This document shows, piece by piece, positions 9,623 through 19,664 of a DNA stretch of 32,253 nucleotides. The DNA is from JACPSX01 sp035288405 [NCBI: bacterium]. GTDB lineage: Bacteria; JACPSX01. The translations under genes were made by a program, and so were the position numbers. The stretch spans positions 1 to 32,253 of the forward strand of contig DATEAK010000302.1 of assembly GCA_035288405.1 (NCBI GenBank). Direction: 5' to 3'. Below the pieces are notes generated by a model. It was not told the origin of the DNA, searched no databases, and worked only from the letters and a program-made list of their open reading frames with translations. The stretch's first letter is position 1. Every line of letters starts with the position of its first letter.

Positions 9623-10132
9623 TCAATAAGGGCCCGATTTCGAGTACAGGTATTTCTTCCAGCTTTCCCAGAGAGACCTGGGAACGAGGCTCGGATTTGC
9701 GTAGAACAGTGGAACCTGGGGCTCACGAGGAGAACGGAGAAGAGTCAGTCTCGATTCGGCCAAAGTCCGGTTCCCCTTGCGCAAATTGCAGCGCTTGCAG
9801 GCCACGACCATGTTTTCCCAGCTGGTGCGTCCTCCCCTGGATTTGGGTATCACATGGTCTATGGTCAGATCCCGCCCCGAATGGCCGCAGTACTGGCAGG
9901 TATAGTTGTCGCGTCGAAAGACGTTTTTCTTGCTGAAGGAAATGCGATGCCGATAGGGACGCCGGATGAAGTGCTCCGTGCGGATGACAGCAGGCAGCAT
10001 AAGTGTGAAAGAAGGAGAACGGATTGGAATGCCGTCGGACTCGACATTTTCAGCTCTGCCGCTCAAGATCATAGTGACTGCCCTGCGGGCAGAGCAAAAA
10101 TGAATAGGTTCGTAAGAGTGACTGAGTACCAA
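9623..10132 (-). CDS. HNH endonuclease family protein
   Basis: This is a small stand-alone HNH nuclease of the widespread type starting with (K)VLVLN-SYEP. The core has CQYCG, the catalytic TIDHVIPKSRGG, then N in TSWENMV and the second zinc pair CKRC, the usual metal-binding beta-beta-alpha finger. Family members cut DNA in vitro, but their cellular role is mostly unknown. The frame is open upstream to 10348, but homology begins near 10141 and the predicted promoter lies at 10221-10249. No ATG is available there, so I place the start at TTG 10132, giving 169 residues, close to family length. CTG 10150 would restore the usual DSHKVLVL opening. The start is uncertain; the function call is firm. 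It diverges from PBP1A. Confidence 0.83.
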   Translation of the reverse strand: MVLSHSYEPIHFCSARRAVTMILSGRAENVESDGIPIRSPSFTLMLPAVIRTEHFIRRPYRHRISFSKKNVFRRDNYTCQYCGHSGRDLTIDHVIPKSRGGRTSWENMVVACKRCNLRKGNRTLAESRLTLLRSPREPQVPLFYANPSLVPRSLWESWKKYLYSKSGPY

Positions 10133-10220
10133 GACCTTGTGTGAGTCCAGATTGCTGCTAGAGAAAGCCTGGCCCTCCTCGCTGATCCGGGCTCCAAATC
10201 GGGCACGGATATTGTGGGTA

Positions 10221-10249
10221 ACATTACAAGAAATACATTTTCCTGTCAA
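10221..10249 (-). promoter_or_regulatory. Promoter of the HNH gene
   Basis: The minus strand has a perfect TTGACA (10249-10244), 17 bases, then TAATGT (10226-10221). Transcription would begin near 10214, inside the open upstream extension of the HNH frame, which argues that the protein starts further downstream. Confidence 0.5.
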
Positions 10250-10269
10250 CGGGACCCTGGAGCTATAAT
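10243..10269 (+). promoter_or_regulatory. Promoter of the PBP1A gene
   Basis: A perfect TATAAT lies at 10264-10269 with a CTGTCA -35-like hexamer at 10243-10248 (15-base spacing). The -35 shares its bases with the opposing HNH promoter. The predicted start near 10276 excludes the GTG at 10214 as the PBP1A start. Confidence 0.5.
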
Positions 10270-10363
10270 CATATCCGTACCTGGTCTCGGGACCCCGTTT
10301 CGATCGGAGCCGGCACCATGGAACTTTCGATGGGTGAACCCAATCCAACGGAGCTATAGCCGG

Positions 10364-12262
10364 GTGAAACGCAGGCTCATTTTACTCTACGGAAGCATCT
10401 TCATCCTGGCCGTCGTGGCCGGCTCGATTGCCGGTCTCCTGTCAGCGTACTTGCGGGATCTGCCCGAAGTATCCACTCTGGAACAATACCGGCCGAGCGC
10501 TCTCACCACGGTTTATGCCGATACGGGAGAACCCATTGGAGAGTTTTACCAGGAACGACGTGTCGTTCTCCCCCTCCAGAGGATCCCGCGCATCCTGAAG
10601 CAGGCGGTCCTGGCCGCCGAGGACGCCCGCTTTTACGAACACGAAGGGGTCGATTTCCAGGGAATCTTGCGCGCCCTCTGGTCCGACTTGAGAGCCCGGC
10701 GCATCGTCGAGGGAGGCAGCACAATTACCCAGCAATTGACCCGGCAGCTGTTCCTGTCTCCTGAAAAGAGCTTGAGGCGCAAGGTCAAGGAAGCTGTCCT
10801 CTCCGTAGAAATCGAGAGTCGTTACGCCAAAGACGAGATTCTGGGATTTTACCTGAATCAGGTCTACTTCGGCAGCGGTGCCTACGGAGTCGAAGCCGCG
10901 GCGCGCACCTACTTCGGTAAGGGAGCCGAGGAACTCAATCTGGCCGAGGCTTCCCTCCTTGCAGGTCTGCCGAAAGCGCCCTCCCAGTTCTCGCCGTTTC
11001 TCAACCCCGAACGGGCGCGGGAGAGACAGCGCTACGTCCTGGGACGCATGCTCTCCCTGAGAATGATCACTCGGGAGCAGTCCGCCGAGGCGGCGGCGGC
11101 ACCGTTGCCCCTTGTCCGGCTTGGCCCAACGGCACTGGCGGCACACTTCGTGGAAGGCATCCGTCAGGAACTCCAGGACAAGGTGGGCTCCCAAAAACTC
11201 TACCGCGGAGGATTGAAAGTTTACACCACTCTGGATGCCTCCCTGCAGCGGGCCGCCCAGGAAGCGCTGGAAAAAGGGCTCAGAGAGTTGGAACGCAAGC
11301 AAGCGAGGTATCGGCAAAGAATGAAGCCCTTCGCTCCCCCCGTGGAAGGTGCTTTGGTCGCTATCGATCCCAAGACCGGTTATATCCGGGCTCTGGTGGG
11401 CGGGAGGGATTTCCGGCAGAGCCAGTTCAATCGGGCCACGCAAGCTCTGCGGCAACCGGGTTCGGCCTTTAAGCCGTTTATCTATGCCGCGGCGCTCAGC
11501 AGCGGTTATTCCCCCAATGACATGCTTTTAGACGCACCCGTCACTTATGTAAGCGCACCCGGAGCCCCTCCCTGGAGACCGGAGAACTTCGACGGTAAGT
11601 TTCTGGGACCCGTCCCCATCTACCAGGCTTTGGCGGAATCGCGCAACGTTCCCACCGTGAGACTCCTGGAAAAGGTGGGTCCCAACAAGGTGATCGATCT
11701 GGCGCGACGGATGGGTATAAACAGCCCATTGCACCCCTATCTCTCTCTGGCTCTGGGCTCCTCAGATGTCACGCTGATGGAAATAACCGCGGCCTTTGCC
11801 GCCTTTGCCGACGAAGGGATCTGGATCAAGCCGGTCTCCTGGGTCAAGATTACAGACTCGGCAGGGAAGATATTGGAAGAGAGCCGGACGGAGGTTCGAG
11901 ACGCAATTCCCGCGGAGCTGGCTCAAGAGATGACCAAGCTTTTGCAAGGTGTGGTGGAACACGGGACCGGGCAATTTGCCAAGGCTCTGGGGCGGCCGGC
12001 CTTCGGCAAGACGGGGACCACCAACGATTTCGATGACGCCTGGTTCATCGGTTATTCTGCGGGACTGGTGGCCGGAGTGTGGGTGGGATACGACGACCAT
12101 CGCTCCCTGGGAAATCGAGAAACAGGAGCCGTGGCAGCGGGTCCTATATGGCTCGACTTCATGAAGGAAGCCGTCCGCAAGTCTCGCCCTCCCTCAGACG
12201 GCGCACTTCCGAACCCTGGAGCACAATCTTCCCCTCCGCTTCCCGCGGCTCCCGTGCATTGA
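10364..12262 (+). CDS. mrcA: Penicillin-binding protein 1A (transglycosylase/transpeptidase)
   Basis: This class A PBP polymerises glycan strands and cross-links peptides in peptidoglycan. It is anchored in the inner membrane by one helix (about residues 5-27). The GT51 domain contains the catalytic glutamate in EDARFYEHEG (about 86) and GGSTITQQL. The transpeptidase domain has SAFK (S367, K370), SRN (426-428) and KTGTT (549-553), so both activities should be intact. I place the start at GTG 10364 (VKRRLILLYG), giving 632 residues, because the promoter -10 is at 10264-10269. GTG 10334 is the alternative. It ends in a proline-rich tail and is the only plus-strand gene left of 28 kb, converging on ftsY. 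Confidence 0.95.
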   Translation: MKRRLILLYGSIFILAVVAGSIAGLLSAYLRDLPEVSTLEQYRPSALTTVYADTGEPIGEFYQERRVVLPLQRIPRILKQAVLAAEDARFYEHEGVDFQGILRALWSDLRARRIVEGGSTITQQLTRQLFLSPEKSLRRKVKEAVLSVEIESRYAKDEILGFYLNQVYFGSGAYGVEAAARTYFGKGAEELNLAEASLLAGLPKAPSQFSPFLNPERARERQRYVLGRMLSLRMITREQSAEAAAAPLPLVRLGPTALAAHFVEGIRQELQDKVGSQKLYRGGLKVYTTLDASLQRAAQEALEKGLRELERKQARYRQRMKPFAPPVEGALVAIDPKTGYIRALVGGRDFRQSQFNRATQALRQPGSAFKPFIYAAALSSGYSPNDMLLDAPVTYVSAPGAPPWRPENFDGKFLGPVPIYQALAESRNVPTVRLLEKVGPNKVIDLARRMGINSPLHPYLSLALGSSDVTLMEITAAFAAFADEGIWIKPVSWVKITDSAGKILEESRTEVRDAIPAELAQEMTKLLQGVVEHGTGQFAKALGRPAFGKTGTTNDFDDAWFIGYSAGLVAGVWVGYDDHRSLGNRETGAVAAGPIWLDFMKEAVRKSRPPSDGALPNPGAQSSPPLPAAPVH

Positions 12263-12362
12263 AGGAACCCGGGAAACCCCCGTTTTACAATCTCTCTTGA
12301 GTAACGATCTCCGTGTACACTGGATTCGTCAGGCCTGAGACGGATTGCGAGTGGTTTTCCCA

Positions 12363-13280
12363 CTACAGGATGGAATCGACGAAGGCCTCCGGATCAAAAT
12401 CTCTCAAGTCGTCCGGGCTCTCCCCCACTCCCACATAGTAGACGGGGAGTCGGAATTCATCCACGATCCGCAGGAGAATTCCCCCTTTGGCGGTACCATC
12501 GAGTTTGGTAACCACCAGTCCGGTGACGCCGATCGCCTCGTGAAATAATCGAACCTGAGAGACCGCATTTTGTCCGGTGGTCGCATCGAGGATCAGAAGC
12601 ACCTCGTGAGGGGCAGTGGGGATGAGCTGGCCCATGACCCGCTTGATTTTCTTGAGTTCTTCCATGAGATTGGTCTTGGTATGGAGCCGGCCCGCGGTAT
12701 CGGCCAGCACGACTTGAGCCCCTCTGGCTTTGGCAGCTTGCAAGGTGTCGTAAATGACGGCGGCAGGATCCGCCCCGCTTTGATGCTTGACGACCTGGGC
12801 TCCCGCTCTCTCCCCCCAGATCTCCAGTTGCTCAATCGCAGCAGCCCGAAACGTGTCGCCGGCAGCGAGGAGAACACGAGTCCCCTCGTCTGCCCAACGC
12901 TTGGCGAGCTTGCCGATGGTGGTGGTTTTTCCGACCCCGTTCACCCCAACCACCAGGACGACGCGGGGAGGAGGCGGCAGAGGGACGCGCGCGGCCACTC
13001 CCTGGGCAAGAATTTCCACCAGGATGCGGCGCAGGATTTCCTTGAGCTCCGAAGCTTCCCGAATCCCCTCTTTGGCGGCTCTCTCCTGCAGTCGGGCCAC
13101 GATGTTCCCCGCCGTTTGAGGACCTACATCCGCCAGAATGAGAGCCTCCTCCAACTCTTCGAGTAATTCCTCGTCAATACGGCGGCCCACCACCCCCCGG
13201 AGCCAGTCCAGGCGGCTTTGCAGGCTCTGCCGAGTTTTCGCCAGCCCTTGTTTCCAGCGGTCCAAAAAGGCCACTGCCAT
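12363..13280 (-). CDS. ftsY: Signal recognition particle receptor FtsY
   Basis: FtsY is the membrane-associated GTPase receptor for the SRP, delivering ribosomes with nascent membrane proteins to SecYEG. The start is ATG 13280 (MAVAFLDRWKQGL), with AAGGA six bases upstream; the open frame extends to 13340 but is poorly supported. The 305 residues form an N domain (about 1-95) and a G domain with G1 GVNGVGKTTT (112-121), DTAGR and TKLDGTAKGG. The acidic N-terminal A domain of E. coli FtsY is absent, as in many shorter FtsY proteins, so membrane contact probably uses the N-terminal amphipathic helix. It follows smc by 80 bases and is probably cotranscribed with it. Confidence 0.96.
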   Translation of the reverse strand: MAVAFLDRWKQGLAKTRQSLQSRLDWLRGVVGRRIDEELLEELEEALILADVGPQTAGNIVARLQERAAKEGIREASELKEILRRILVEILAQGVAARVPLPPPPRVVLVVGVNGVGKTTTIGKLAKRWADEGTRVLLAAGDTFRAAAIEQLEIWGERAGAQVVKHQSGADPAAVIYDTLQAAKARGAQVVLADTAGRLHTKTNLMEELKKIKRVMGQLIPTAPHEVLLILDATTGQNAVSQVRLFHEAIGVTGLVVTKLDGTAKGGILLRIVDEFRLPVYYVGVGESPDDLRDFDPEAFVDSIL

Positions 13281-13360
13281 CTCATTTCCTTCCCGAACAT
13301 TCGGCGCATTCCCCCCACTTTGGAGAAAAGCGCCGCGCACATCTCCGCTTCGGCTGCGAT

Positions 13361-16300
13361 TTAAGAAGGTCCCTGGTGTCCGTTGAGATTCACGCTCACT
13401 AGTTGAGAGATTCCTTCTTCCTCCATCGTGACCCCATAGAGCCGATCGGCCAAGGACATGGTTCGCTTGTTATGGGTGATGATGAGAAACTGAGTCTGAG
13501 AAGAAATTTCCCGGACCATTTGGCCGAAGCGCATGACGTTGGCTTCGTCGAGAGGAGCATCCACCTCATCGAGGATACAGAAAGGACTGGGATTCACCAG
13601 GAAGATGGCAAACAGGAATGACAAAGCGGTCAGGGCCTTTTCTCCGGCGGACAGCAAGGCCAGACTTTGTAATTTTTTCCCCGGAGGCTGGGCCACCATA
13701 TCAACACCGCTCTCCAGGGGATCATCGGGGTTCGTGAGAACCAGAGTGGCCTCGCCTCCGCCAAAAAGCCCGGTAAAAACTTGTTCGAATTTCGTCTTGA
13801 TCTGCTCAAACGATGTGACGAATTTTTCGCGGATCGTGAGATTGATCTTGCGAATGGTTTCGTGCAAATCCTGCAGAGATTTTTCCAGGTCTTCTTTCTG
13901 AGTGTCCAAGAAACGATGGCGCTCCTTCAACTCCTCGAACTCCTGCAGCGCCGTCATGTTGATTTCCCCCAGCCGCTGCATCGACTCCTTCACTTCCGAA
14001 ACCTTCTGTCTGCTTCCATCCACATCCACTTCGGGCTCGGACTGGAAGAGACGGACGATTTCCTCTATGGGGCGTGCGTAAGATGTTATGCCCCTCTCTT
14101 CCAGATGTCGTAGAGTGACCTTTTCTTCGGTCCACTGGATTTCCGCTTTGGAGAAAGTTTCTCTTACCTGGTCCAGTTCGAGGCTTGCCCCTTTGACTTC
14201 ACCCTCCAGGGCTTCAAACTGCGCACGCCCGGCTTGCAGGGACTCTTCCATTTCCTGCAGAGACGCCGAGCGTTGCTCCTTGAGAGTTTGGAGATCCTGG
14301 AGAGATCTCTCTCCCTCGTCAATGGTTTCCCGAGCGGTTTGCATCCCCTGCCGGGCTTCGGCCTGGCGGGCCCGGAGCTTTTCTTTGGCGATCTGCACGA
14401 TCTCCTGCTCGCTGCGGAGTTCACGCAGGATTGTATTTAGCCCCTGTTCCTTTTCTCTCAAGGCTCCGATTTCAACACGCAACTCCGTAAGGGTGTCGGA
14501 AATCTCTGCGCATTGCCTGCTGAGATCCACCAAGTCCTTCTGCCCGGAGCGGATTTCTTCTTCCGCCTGGAGGCGCTGTTGCTCCAGGAGAGCGCACATC
14601 TCTTCCTGCCGGGTCACTTCTTCCCGAAGCCGGTGCTCCTCTTCGGAGAGCATTTCCCGCTCGTATCCCAGTGCCTTCAGCCGTTCGGTCCACCGTCTGA
14701 TTTCCGCTTCCTGCTGTTCCACATCCCGACGGCAGTTGACCCGCTCAATCTCGCCGTCACGTAGGAGGGTAGCGACCCTCTGTTCTTCCTCCTGAAGACG
14801 CTCCAGTTCCTGCGACCGTGCTTCTCTGCGGGCTTCCAGGGTGCGGATTTCCTGGCGCAGAGTCTCCACGTCGAAATCGAGTTCCTGGATCCTGCGGGGC
14901 CGGGCCAGCAGCGTGCCGCCCTCGGTCTGCCCTTGATCGCCCCCGCCGATCACAAGTCCGTTGGGGTTTATCACATCCCCTTCCAGTGTCACAAGAGTTC
15001 CCGGAAAGACCTGGCGTTCCCAGAGATCAAGAGCATCTCGGAGGTTTTCCACAACGAGCACTTCTCCCAGCAAGCTGCAAACCGCGGCCTGAAATTCTTC
15101 AGGACAGCGGACGAGATCCAGAGCCATCCCGACAATTCCCCGGTCACCGTTGGGAGAATAGGAAAAGGAGCCGTTGTTTTTGGGTCGCACAGGCAGGAAA
15201 CCGCCCCGCCCGCCGGTTCTGTCCTTCAAATAAGAGATAGCCTGTAGTGCCGTCTCGTGTCCATCCACAAGGAGACATTGCAGCCTTTCGCCCAGCACCG
15301 CCTCGACGGCTTTCTCAAAGCGGGGCGAGGTCTCCAGGACCTCCGCCACTACGCCCTTGAGACCCGGAAGCGAAGGCCCGGACTCCTCTTGAACCAATAG
15401 GCTGCGCACGCCACGGCCGAAACCTTCATAATTCCGCTGCAGGTCTCGCAAGGTCTGGAGTTGGGAAAGAACTCCCTGGAGTTGCGCGCGGCGTTCCTGG
15501 ATCTCATTCTCCGCGTTCTGAATCTCTGCGCTTTTTGCCCGCAGGCTCTCTTGAAACGCGGCTTGCTCCCGGCCCAGGGAAACGACGCGCGCCTCGATCA
15601 CTCGCAGCTTCTCCGAGTTGTCCTGACACAACCGGATCGATTCCTTCTCGCCCTCGCGGATCCGGGCCTCCTCTTGCAGGAGGCGCTCGGAGCGGCCGGC
15701 CAAATCTTCCTGGCGTCTCAGTAAGGACTCCCGGTGGGTGCGGCCCTGAGAGAGGCGGCTGTGGAGATCGATGTAGCCGGTCTTTTTCTCTTCCAGATTT
15801 TGAGCGAGCTGCCTGGATTGTGCCTGCAGCCGCGTCATTTCACTGTCGATCGTCTCTCGGCGCTCCTCCTGGCCTTGCAGCTGAGCGATCAACTCGCCTT
15901 TTTCCTGTTGCCGGCGAACCAAGGTCTGCTCCAAGCGCACCTCGCGCTCGCTGAGATCCCTGAGCTCTTCTTCCAGACGCTCCAGCTCTTTGCCGCGACT
16001 CACGATCTGCTCGCGGGCCAGATCGAGCCGATTGTGAGTCCGATCCAGGGCATTCATCACTTCTTGAAATTCCGAGCGCAATAGGGAGAGGGTCCTTTCC
16101 CGGTCAAGGACGCTTAGTTTTGCCTGCCCAACCCTGTTTTCCGCCGCTTCCTTACGGGCCGAAATTTCTTCCATTCGAGCCCGCAGAACCTCGCAAGCCC
16201 GCACACTTTCCCGGGCGCTGGTCCTCACGGTCAAATACTCGTAGCCCAGGATCAGCATCTCCAGGCGGAGCAGCTCTTGCTGCAGGTTGCGATAGGCTTC

Positions 16301-16948
16301 AGCTTTGCGGGCCTGGCGGGACAAGGAATTCATCTGACGTTTGACCTCGCCCAAAATGTCGGCCACCCGTTGGAGATTCTGTTGGGTGTCCTCCATCTTG
16401 CGCAAAGCCTCTTCCTTGCGATGCTTGAATTTTAAGACGCCGGCAGCTCCTTCGATGTAGGAGCGCCGCTCTTCCGGTTTGGCCTGTAAGAGTTCGTAGA
16501 TATCCGCTTGCTCCATGAGAGCCAGGCCGCTGCTGCTGACTCCGAGATCCAAAAAAGTATCCACCACGTCTTTTAGGCGGACGGGAGTCTTATTGATCAG
16601 GTATTCACTATCACCCGAGCGGTAGAGACGGCGGCCAAGGCCGATTTCGGAGTACTCTCGCAGAGCCGGATTGGTAATCCGGTCCCCGACGTCCGCAATG
16701 ATGACGTGGGCTTCCGCCATTCCGCTGGGACGCCGGCTTTTCGTACCGTTGAAAATAAAGTCTTCCATGCGCTTGCCGCGCAGGCTCTTGGCACTTTGCT
16801 CCCCGAGTACCCAACGAATGGCATCCACGATGTTGCTCTTGCCACAGCCGTTGGGTCCCACTATCGCCGTAACTCCGGATTCCAGAGTTACTTGAGCTTC
16901 TTCTCCAAAGGACTTAAACCCCACCAAGTCCAGCCGTTTAATGTACAA
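13361..16948 (-). CDS. smc: Chromosome segregation protein SMC
   Basis: SMC is the coiled-coil ATPase that compacts and separates chromosomes together with ScpA and ScpB (not in this window). The 1195-residue protein has Walker A GPNGCGKS (31-38), a long coiled coil, a hinge (about 500-650, with [11 protein letters not shown] and GGRGGF), a second coiled coil, an ABC signature and Walker [17 protein letters not shown]. The signature reads LSAGEKAL rather than the usual LSGGEKAL. I choose TTG 16948, giving [14 protein letters not shown], which matches the canonical SMC N-terminus and has GGGAGG seven bases upstream. The ATG six bases earlier is too close to that site. A promoter lies about 40 bases upstream. 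Confidence 0.97.
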   Translation of the reverse strand: MYIKRLDLVGFKSFGEEAQVTLESGVTAIVGPNGCGKSNIVDAIRWVLGEQSAKSLRGKRMEDFIFNGTKSRRPSGMAEAHVIIADVGDRITNPALREYSEIGLGRRLYRSGDSEYLINKTPVRLKDVVDTFLDLGVSSSGLALMEQADIYELLQAKPEERRSYIEGAAGVLKFKHRKEEALRKMEDTQQNLQRVADILGEVKRQMNSLSRQARKAEAYRNLQQELLRLEMLILGYEYLTVRTSARESVRACEVLRARMEEISARKEAAENRVGQAKLSVLDRERTLSLLRSEFQEVMNALDRTHNRLDLAREQIVSRGKELERLEEELRDLSEREVRLEQTLVRRQQEKGELIAQLQGQEERRETIDSEMTRLQAQSRQLAQNLEEKKTGYIDLHSRLSQGRTHRESLLRRQEDLAGRSERLLQEEARIREGEKESIRLCQDNSEKLRVIEARVVSLGREQAAFQESLRAKSAEIQNAENEIQERRAQLQGVLSQLQTLRDLQRNYEGFGRGVRSLLVQEESGPSLPGLKGVVAEVLETSPRFEKAVEAVLGERLQCLLVDGHETALQAISYLKDRTGGRGGFLPVRPKNNGSFSYSPNGDRGIVGMALDLVRCPEEFQAAVCSLLGEVLVVENLRDALDLWERQVFPGTLVTLEGDVINPNGLVIGGGDQGQTEGGTLLARPRRIQELDFDVETLRQEIRTLEARREARSQELERLQEEEQRVATLLRDGEIERVNCRRDVEQQEAEIRRWTERLKALGYEREMLSEEEHRLREEVTRQEEMCALLEQQRLQAEEEIRSGQKDLVDLSRQCAEISDTLTELRVEIGALREKEQGLNTILRELRSEQEIVQIAKEKLRARQAEARQGMQTARETIDEGERSLQDLQTLKEQRSASLQEMEESLQAGRAQFEALEGEVKGASLELDQVRETFSKAEIQWTEEKVTLRHLEERGITSYARPIEEIVRLFQSEPEVDVDGSRQKVSEVKESMQRLGEINMTALQEFEELKERHRFLDTQKEDLEKSLQDLHETIRKINLTIREKFVTSFEQIKTKFEQVFTGLFGGGEATLVLTNPDDPLESGVDMVAQPPGKKLQSLALLSAGEKALTALSFLFAIFLVNPSPFCILDEVDAPLDEANVMRFGQMVREISSQTQFLIITHNKRTMSLADRLYGVTMEEEGISQLVSVNLNGHQGPS

Positions 16949-16986
16949 AACCATTCCTCCCTGATCTGGAGTCGGATTTGGCCCGT

Positions 16987-17015
16987 ATGGTACCATTCAC
17001 ATATTGGTATGTAAA
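16987..17015 (-). promoter_or_regulatory. smc-ftsY promoter
   Basis: The minus strand has TTTACA (17015-17010), 17 bases, then TACCAT (16992-16987): 5/6 and 4/6 matches. Transcription would begin near 16980, about 32 bases before the smc start. Confidence 0.5.
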
Positions 17016-17063
17016 GGGGAAAGTCCAACAAATGGTGGGGAGACCGGAAGCGTACAACAAGAT

Positions 17064-17888
17064 CTAGTGCCTGCCGGCTTGGCTCCCAGGAGAGGACCGG
17101 GTACCCCCCGGAGATCCGGGCTCACCAATATCCTCGATGGTTGGAATGGCACTGGAGGATGGGAATTGTTCCAAGACGGCCTTTGCTGCTCTTTGCTCCG
17201 CTTCTTTCTTGCTCTTCCCGGAACCGATGGCCCGTACTTCTTCTTCAACTCCTACTTCGACCTCAAAGATCTTGTCGTGGTCAGGCCCATAGGACCGGAC
17301 GACCCGGTAGGACGGCACGCATCCCAAGCGTTCCTGGGTGTATTCCTGCAGCTCGCTCTTAAAGTCACGGCGCTCCTTCTGGTGAGCCACATGGCTGATT
17401 TCCGCTTCGAAGCTTTTCAGAAACGCCGCCCGAGCTCCCTCAAATCCAGCGTCGAGGTAGATCGCCCCGAGAACCGCTTCCAGAGTATCCGCCAGGATGG
17501 AGGTTTTCTGACGCCCCCCGGTCTGTTCTTCTCCTTTGCCCAAGAGCAGGTAGGAACCCAGATCCACCTGGCGGGCCAATTTAGCCAGGTAACTCTGCCG
17601 CACCACGGCTGCCCGCAGCTTGGAGAGATCCCCTTCCGCGGAATCCGGAAACCTTTTGAGGAAATAATCACTCACCATCAGTTCGAGGACAGCGTCACCG
17701 AGAAACTCCAGGCGCTCGTTGTCCGCCAAGGGTTCACCGTTCTCATTGACGTAGGATTTATGGGTCAGGGCCCGGTTGAGGAGGGAGAAATCCTGAAAGT
17801 TGTGCCCCAGGTTGCGCTGAAATTCTTCGAGATACCTCGCCCGTTCCCGGGAAAGTTTGGCCTTACCCTTCGACTTCGGCAATCTCAC
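17064..17888 (-). CDS. rnc: Ribonuclease III
   Basis: RNase III cleaves double-stranded RNA, including rRNA precursors and mRNAs. The 274-residue protein has the signature [12 protein letters not shown] (57-68) with catalytic acidic residues E61 and D65. The second acidic cluster is in [15 protein letters not shown]-terminal dsRNA-binding domain follows (about 175-245, ending in [20 protein letters not shown]). A disordered Gly/Ser/Pro tail of about 30 residues is longer than usual. The start is GTG 17888, overlapping the fabF stop as GTGA, so it is translationally coupled to the fab operon. A fab-acpP-rnc-smc-ftsY order is familiar from Firmicutes and several other phyla. Confidence 0.96.
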   Translation of the reverse strand: MRLPKSKGKAKLSRERARYLEEFQRNLGHNFQDFSLLNRALTHKSYVNENGEPLADNERLEFLGDAVLELMVSDYFLKRFPDSAEGDLSKLRAAVVRQSYLAKLARQVDLGSYLLLGKGEEQTGGRQKTSILADTLEAVLGAIYLDAGFEGARAAFLKSFEAEISHVAHQKERRDFKSELQEYTQERLGCVPSYRVVRSYGPDHDKIFEVEVGVEEEVRAIGSGKSKKEAEQRAAKAVLEQFPSSSAIPTIEDIGEPGSPGGTRSSPGSQAGRH

Positions 17889-19129
17889 TCGGTATACCTC
17901 TTGAAAAGCACCGAGGCATTGGTACCACCAAAGCCAAAGGAGTTGGAAAGCGCCAAGCGGATAGGCGTCCTGCGCGCCTCATTGGGAACGTAGTCGAGAT
18001 CACACTCCGGATCCTGATTCTCATAGTTGATGGTGGGGGTGATGATTCCGTGCTTGATGGACAGTACAGTCGTCACCCCTTCGACGCCGCCGGCGGCGCC
18101 GAGCAGATGACCAACCATGGATTTCGTGGAGCTTACCGCGAGCTTGTAAGCATGCTCTCCAAAAACGTTCTTAATGGCTAGAGTCTCGAACTTATCGTTG
18201 TACGGGGTGGAAGTCCCGTGGGCATTGATGTAGTCCACTTCCTCGGGCTTGACACCGGCGTCTCTCAGCGCCATTTTCATGCAACGGCTGGCTCCTTCTC
18301 CCTTGGGATCCGGCGTCGTAACATGATACGCATCGGAACCCATGCCGTAGCCCACAATTTCCGCGTAGATCCGCGCTCCCCTGGCTTGCGCGGAATCCAG
18401 CGCCTCCAGCATCATGACCCCCGCCCCTTCCCCCATCACGAAGCCGTCCCGGTACCGGTCGAATGGGCGGCTCGCGCGGGTAGGCTCCTCATTGCGAGTG
18501 GACAGGGCCCTCATGCTGGCGAAAGCGCTGATACCCAGAGGAGTAACGACACCCTCCGTCCCCCCCGCCAGCATGGCATCCGCATCTTCCCGGGCGATGA
18601 TCTTGAAGGCGTCTCCAATTGCGTGAGCCCCGGTGGCGCAGGCCGTGGATACGCACGTGTTGGGGCCCTTGAGACCGAACCGCATGGAGAGATGCCCCGA
18701 GGCCATATTGCCGAGCATCATGGGGATAAAGAAGGGGGAGACTTTCCGGTGGCCTTCGGCCTCCAGAATGTGGTGGTACCTTTCGATGGAAGGGAGGCCT
18801 CCGAGGCCGCAGCCGACCATGACACCTACGTGTTCCGCATTGGATTCGCCCACCGGCAGGCCGCTGTCCTCCATGGCCATGGTCCCCGCCGCCATAGCGT
18901 ACTGAATAAAGAGATCCATCTTCTTGATCTCTTTTTTTTCAATGTAGAGATTCGGGTCGAAGCCAACCACTTCTCCGGCGATTCTCGTTGGAAAATCGGA
19001 GATATCAAAGCGCGTGATCCGGCGAATTCCGGATTCCCCTTTGCACAAGGCCTGCCACGCGGCTTCCACTCCGATGCCCACAGGGGTAACGACTCCCAAT
19101 CCTGTAACGACGACTCGCCGACCTCGCAC
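17885..19129 (-). CDS. fabF: 3-oxoacyl-[ACP] synthase II (FabF)
   Basis: FabF condenses acyl-ACP with malonyl-ACP in fatty-acid chain elongation. The 414-residue protein has the catalytic cysteine C164 in STACATG, and the two histidines in [12 protein letters not shown] and [13 protein letters not shown]. The C-terminus carries [13 protein letters not shown] use GTG 19129 (start of [11 protein letters not shown]), with AAGGAG six bases before it. The frame is open to 19240 and another GTG lies at 19144, but these extensions lack homology. It follows acpP after an unusually long gap of 218 bases and overlaps rnc. Confidence 0.96.
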   Translation of the reverse strand: MRGRRVVVTGLGVVTPVGIGVEAAWQALCKGESGIRRITRFDISDFPTRIAGEVVGFDPNLYIEKKEIKKMDLFIQYAMAAGTMAMEDSGLPVGESNAEHVGVMVGCGLGGLPSIERYHHILEAEGHRKVSPFFIPMMLGNMASGHLSMRFGLKGPNTCVSTACATGAHAIGDAFKIIAREDADAMLAGGTEGVVTPLGISAFASMRALSTRNEEPTRASRPFDRYRDGFVMGEGAGVMMLEALDSAQARGARIYAEIVGYGMGSDAYHVTTPDPKGEGASRCMKMALRDAGVKPEEVDYINAHGTSTPYNDKFETLAIKNVFGEHAYKLAVSSTKSMVGHLLGAAGGVEGVTTVLSIKHGIITPTINYENQDPECDLDYVPNEARRTPIRLALSNSFGFGGTNASVLFKRYTE

Positions 19130-19347
19130 GGTTATCTCCTTCACCGACTCCTTACTGCCAAGACTCTTTGGCGGGCTTATGTACTTCCAGCACCCGGCTC
19201 CCCCGGAACTACTCTTTGTTCGAGTCTCGTGCCGTTCCATTCATTTTCGGCACCGTTCCCGGTTCGCACGGTCCACACTCTTGCTGCCAGGCAGATCACT
19301 CAATTTGAGCTGCATCCAGTTGGAACGGTACCAGAAGTGCTCTAATC

Positions 19348-19587
19348 CTAACTATTCAGGTGGGACATTATGTAATTCGTCGCGTCTCGCACCGTAGTAA
19401 TTTTTTCAGCATCCTCATCCGGAATCTCGAGGTCGAACTCCTCTTCAAAAGCCATGACGAGCTCCACCGTGTCCAGTGAATCCGCACCCAGGTCCTCAAT
19501 AAAAGACGCCTCCGGAGTCACCTCATCCGCCTCTACTCCCAACTGCTCCATGATGATCTCTTTTACTCTTTCCTCCACTGAAGCCAT
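19348..19587 (-). CDS. acpP: Acyl carrier protein
   Basis: This is the small acidic carrier of growing fatty-acyl chains. It has 79 residues, with the phosphopantetheine attachment serine S37 in [10 protein letters not shown]. The ATG start has GAGGAGG nine bases upstream. It sits in the usual place between fabG and fabF. Confidence 0.98.
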   Translation of the reverse strand: MASVEERVKEIIMEQLGVEADEVTPEASFIEDLGADSLDTVELVMAFEEEFDLEIPDEDAEKITTVRDATNYIMSHLNS

Positions 19588-19664
19588 CTTGGCTCACCTC
19601 CTCGAAGCGAGTAACCATCTTCTCGACAGGGCTGATTCTCCCTGTCTCTCTACCCCGGCGTCCC

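Noticed and set aside
12263-12362. Bidirectional terminator between PBP1A and ftsY
   Set aside because: An AGTGG/CCACT hairpin overlaps the ftsY stop (12350-12364) and a 4-bp stem with TTTT follows PBP1A, but neither is strong enough to call.
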